Positions 21,374 to 21,945 of a stretch of DNA of 21,945 bases are shown one piece after another (position 1 is the first letter of the stretch; every line of letters begins with the position of its first letter). Source of the stretch: Candidatus Micrarchaeum sp. (GTDB lineage Archaea; Micrarchaeota; Micrarchaeia; CAILAH01); contig DYJQ01000008.1 in NCBI GenBank assembly GCA_020723045.1, forward strand, positions 1 to 21,945, read 5' to 3'. A program made the translations under genes and the position numbers. The notes beneath the pieces are model-generated. The model searched no databases and had not been told where the DNA came from. It saw nothing but the letters and a program-made list of their open reading frames with translations.

Positions 21374-21394
21374 GAAAGAAATAATGGAACGCAA

Positions 21395-21404
21395 TATTAA
21401 AAAT
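21395..21404 (-). promoter_or_regulatory. TATA box of pyrH
   Basis: The minus strand reads ATTTTTAATA, centred about 27 nt before the ATG at 21373, supporting that start over TTG 21394. Confidence 0.55.
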
Positions 21405-21444
21405 CAATGCAATACCCTCACGCATTCCATTGCATGCATGCTTG

Positions 21445-21480
21445 CCTATGGCCCGAGGGCACTCAGCCGCTCACCATAGG
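21445..21480 (+). ncRNA. Putative structured RNA or hairpin element, copy A
   Basis: CCTATGG (21445-21451) and CCATAGG (21474-21480) are perfectly complementary and close a 22-nt segment. Inside it GAGGGC and GCCGCTC can pair, with one bulged G, around the loop ACTCA. The conserved inner block recurs at 21505-21529. No ORF covers it. Whether it is an RNA or a DNA-binding site cannot be told from sequence; the strand is given arbitrarily. Confidence 0.35.
21447..21471 (+). repeat. 25-bp intergenic direct repeat, copy A
   Basis: It matches 21505-21529 at 23 of 25 positions. The shared core is GGGCACTCAGCCGCT. The period is 58 bp. I did not notice further copies in the window. Confidence 0.75.
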
Positions 21481-21504
21481 TGATGCGAACAATACACACT
21501 TTCT

Positions 21505-21529
21505 TATAGCCCGGGGGCACTCAGCCGCT
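21505..21529 (+). repeat. 25-bp intergenic direct repeat, copy B
   Basis: Second copy. GGC-ACTCA-GCC can again form a stem-loop, flanked by CCC (21511-21513 region) and GGGG (21529-21533 region) that could pair outside it. ATAGC at 21506-21510 can also pair with GCTAT at 21558-21562, a longer-range analogue of the copy A outer stem. Confidence 0.7.
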
Positions 21530-21804
21530 GGGGTTGCTGTAAAGTGAGGTGCTTATAGCTATTTGTTTTCATAAATCGCTTCTATCAATTGTTACGGCCC
21601 ATTTTGGTGCGCTAGTTTTACACAACTCTGGCAAAGTTATTTAAAAAGAGAGAGGCGCAATTAATTATTACAGCTCGTTTTTAGCGAATTCCAAAACATT
21701 AGAGCATACAAAAGCGAAATGCAACATTATAATCCATTTTTCGCTCAAATAAGGCATTTGGGTGGTTATTTGGCTCTTGCAAGCAAAAGGAGAAAACCAC
21801 AGAC
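21530..21804. other. AT-rich intergenic region, no gene recognised
   Basis: No convincing ORF, tRNA or known RNA is seen. Visible items are a TATA-like TTATTTAAAAA (about 21635-21645), a hairpin formed by AGCGAAA (21713-21719) and TTTCGCT (21739-21745) with a 19-nt loop, and the palindrome CTTGCAAG (21776-21783). A small RNA transcribed from the TATA-like site is possible but unsupported. Confidence 0.4.
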
Positions 21805-21805
21805 G

Positions 21806-21839
21806 ATTTATATATCTACTGAAAACACAGCAATATAAA
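21806..21839 (+). promoter_or_regulatory. Promoter region of the RNR-like gene
   Basis: ATTTATATAT (about 21806-21815) is a strong TATA-like box predicting a TSS near 21837 and a leader of about 65 nt. A second one, CAATATAAAG (21831-21840), would start RNA near 21861. Either way the hairpin at 21861-21878 would lie in the leader. Confidence 0.45.
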
Positions 21840-21860
21840 GCTCTCATACAAAAGGTCTGT

Positions 21861-21884
21861 GCAAGCAGTAGCGCTTGCGTTTTT
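21861..21884 (+). promoter_or_regulatory. Leader hairpin followed by T-run upstream of the RNR-like gene
   Basis: GCAAGC (21861-21866) pairs with GCTTGC (21873-21878) around a 6-nt loop and is followed by GTTTTT (21879-21884). The ribosome-binding site GGGGTG and the ATG at 21902 come next. It resembles a terminator or attenuator in the 5' leader, but could simply be a structured leader or the end of another transcript. Confidence 0.45.
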
Positions 21885-21901
21885 ATGTGTGGGGTGTTGT
21901 T

Positions 21902-21945
21902 ATGGAGTGGCCTTCAAGCATAATAAAACGCGACGGCAGGACCGT
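21902..21945 (+). CDS. N-terminus of an ATP-cone protein, probably ribonucleotide reductase (partial)
   Basis: Only 14 complete codons are in the window. After MEWPSS comes IIKRDGRT, the first strand of the ATP-cone domain (typically I/V-x-K-R-D-G-R-x-x-P/x-F). This domain opens most ribonucleotide reductase large subunits (class I, II and III) and NrdR repressors. Archaea generally lack NrdR, so a class II or III reductase is the best guess. The ATG is preceded by GGGGTG at 5-nt spacing, a good ribosome-binding site. The gene runs off the window edge, so its class and catalytic residues cannot be seen. The roughly 65-nt leader with a hairpin suggests it is regulated. Confidence 0.6.
   Translation, partial: MEWPSSIIKRDGRT

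Noticed and set aside
21445..21529. CRISPR array
   Set aside because: Only two imperfect copies, no further repeat units and no cas genes in the window.
21719..21838. 39-codon ORF (MQHYNPFFAQ start) in the intergenic region
   Set aside because: It overlaps a hairpin and the probable promoter of the RNR-like gene, has no ribosome-binding site, and has no recognisable similarity.
21395..21901. tRNA, C/D box sRNA or RNase P RNA in the gene-free region
   Set aside because: No cloverleaf with a T-loop was seen. A weak C-box-like GTGATGC at about 21480-21486 has no matching D box nearby. Length and motifs do not fit RNase P RNA.

Overview
The window is a compact archaeal chromosome segment. The evidence is the gene set: Orc1/Cdc6, archaeal SepF, an Hjc-type Holliday junction resolvase, a Trm5-type tRNA methyltransferase, an Mre11-like nuclease, an archaeal RecJ/GAN-like DHH exonuclease, archaeal UMP kinase and a long-form FKBP. 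Promoters also look archaeal, with TATA boxes centred about 26-29 nt before start codons. SepF argues against a typical Crenarchaeon. I cannot fix the lineage; a euryarchaeal or DPANN-type genome is my guess. Genes are packed tightly, with many convergent pairs only 1-26 nt apart. The only gene-free stretch over 300 bp is about 21395-21901.

Layout. 1-1125: possible 3' end of an unknown gene, then truD (+). 1127-3938 (-): a two-TM zinc-ribbon protein, two multi-spanning membrane proteins and an Mre11-like nuclease. 4069-4314 (+): small unknown gene. 4317-4982 (-): AIM24-family protein, divergent from a PrmC/Mtq2-like methyltransferase and TrmJ (5045-6308, +). 6317-6682 (-): SepF. 6886-8067 (+): Orc1/Cdc6, behind an intergenic region that may be a replication origin. 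8084-10991 (-): a methyltransferase, a LonB-like ATPase lacking the protease domain, and a DUF2085-like membrane protein. 11044-12378 (+): RecJ-like exonuclease. 12405-16560 (-): RNase HII and a PRC-barrel protein, then MetRS and a short NFACT/RqcH-like protein. 16616-17194 (+): unknown protein with an internal repeat. 17220-19897 (-): Trm5, Hjc and an anchored surface protein. 19977-20645 (+): FKBP. 20672-21373 (-): UMP kinase. 21405-21901: gene-free, with tandem hairpin-like repeats and a putative leader. 21902-end (+): start of an ATP-cone protein, probably ribonucleotide reductase.

Themes. Most genes serve information processing: replication and repair (Orc1, Mre11, RecJ, RNase HII, Hjc, probable RNR), tRNA modification and charging (TruD, TrmJ, Trm5, MetRS), and translation termination or rescue (Mtq2-like, NFACT). 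Many starts fit leaderless mRNAs, and three divergent gene pairs seem to share one symmetric AT box. I see no defence island, CRISPR array, transposon or tRNA gene. The most unusual items are the zinc-ribbon LonB-like ATPase without a protease, the NFACT protein without NFACT-R, a 66-bp perfectly identical internal repeat in an unknown coiled-coil gene, tandem hairpins upstream of the RNR-like gene, and a MetRS with a bacterial-type core and an EMAPII-like tail.
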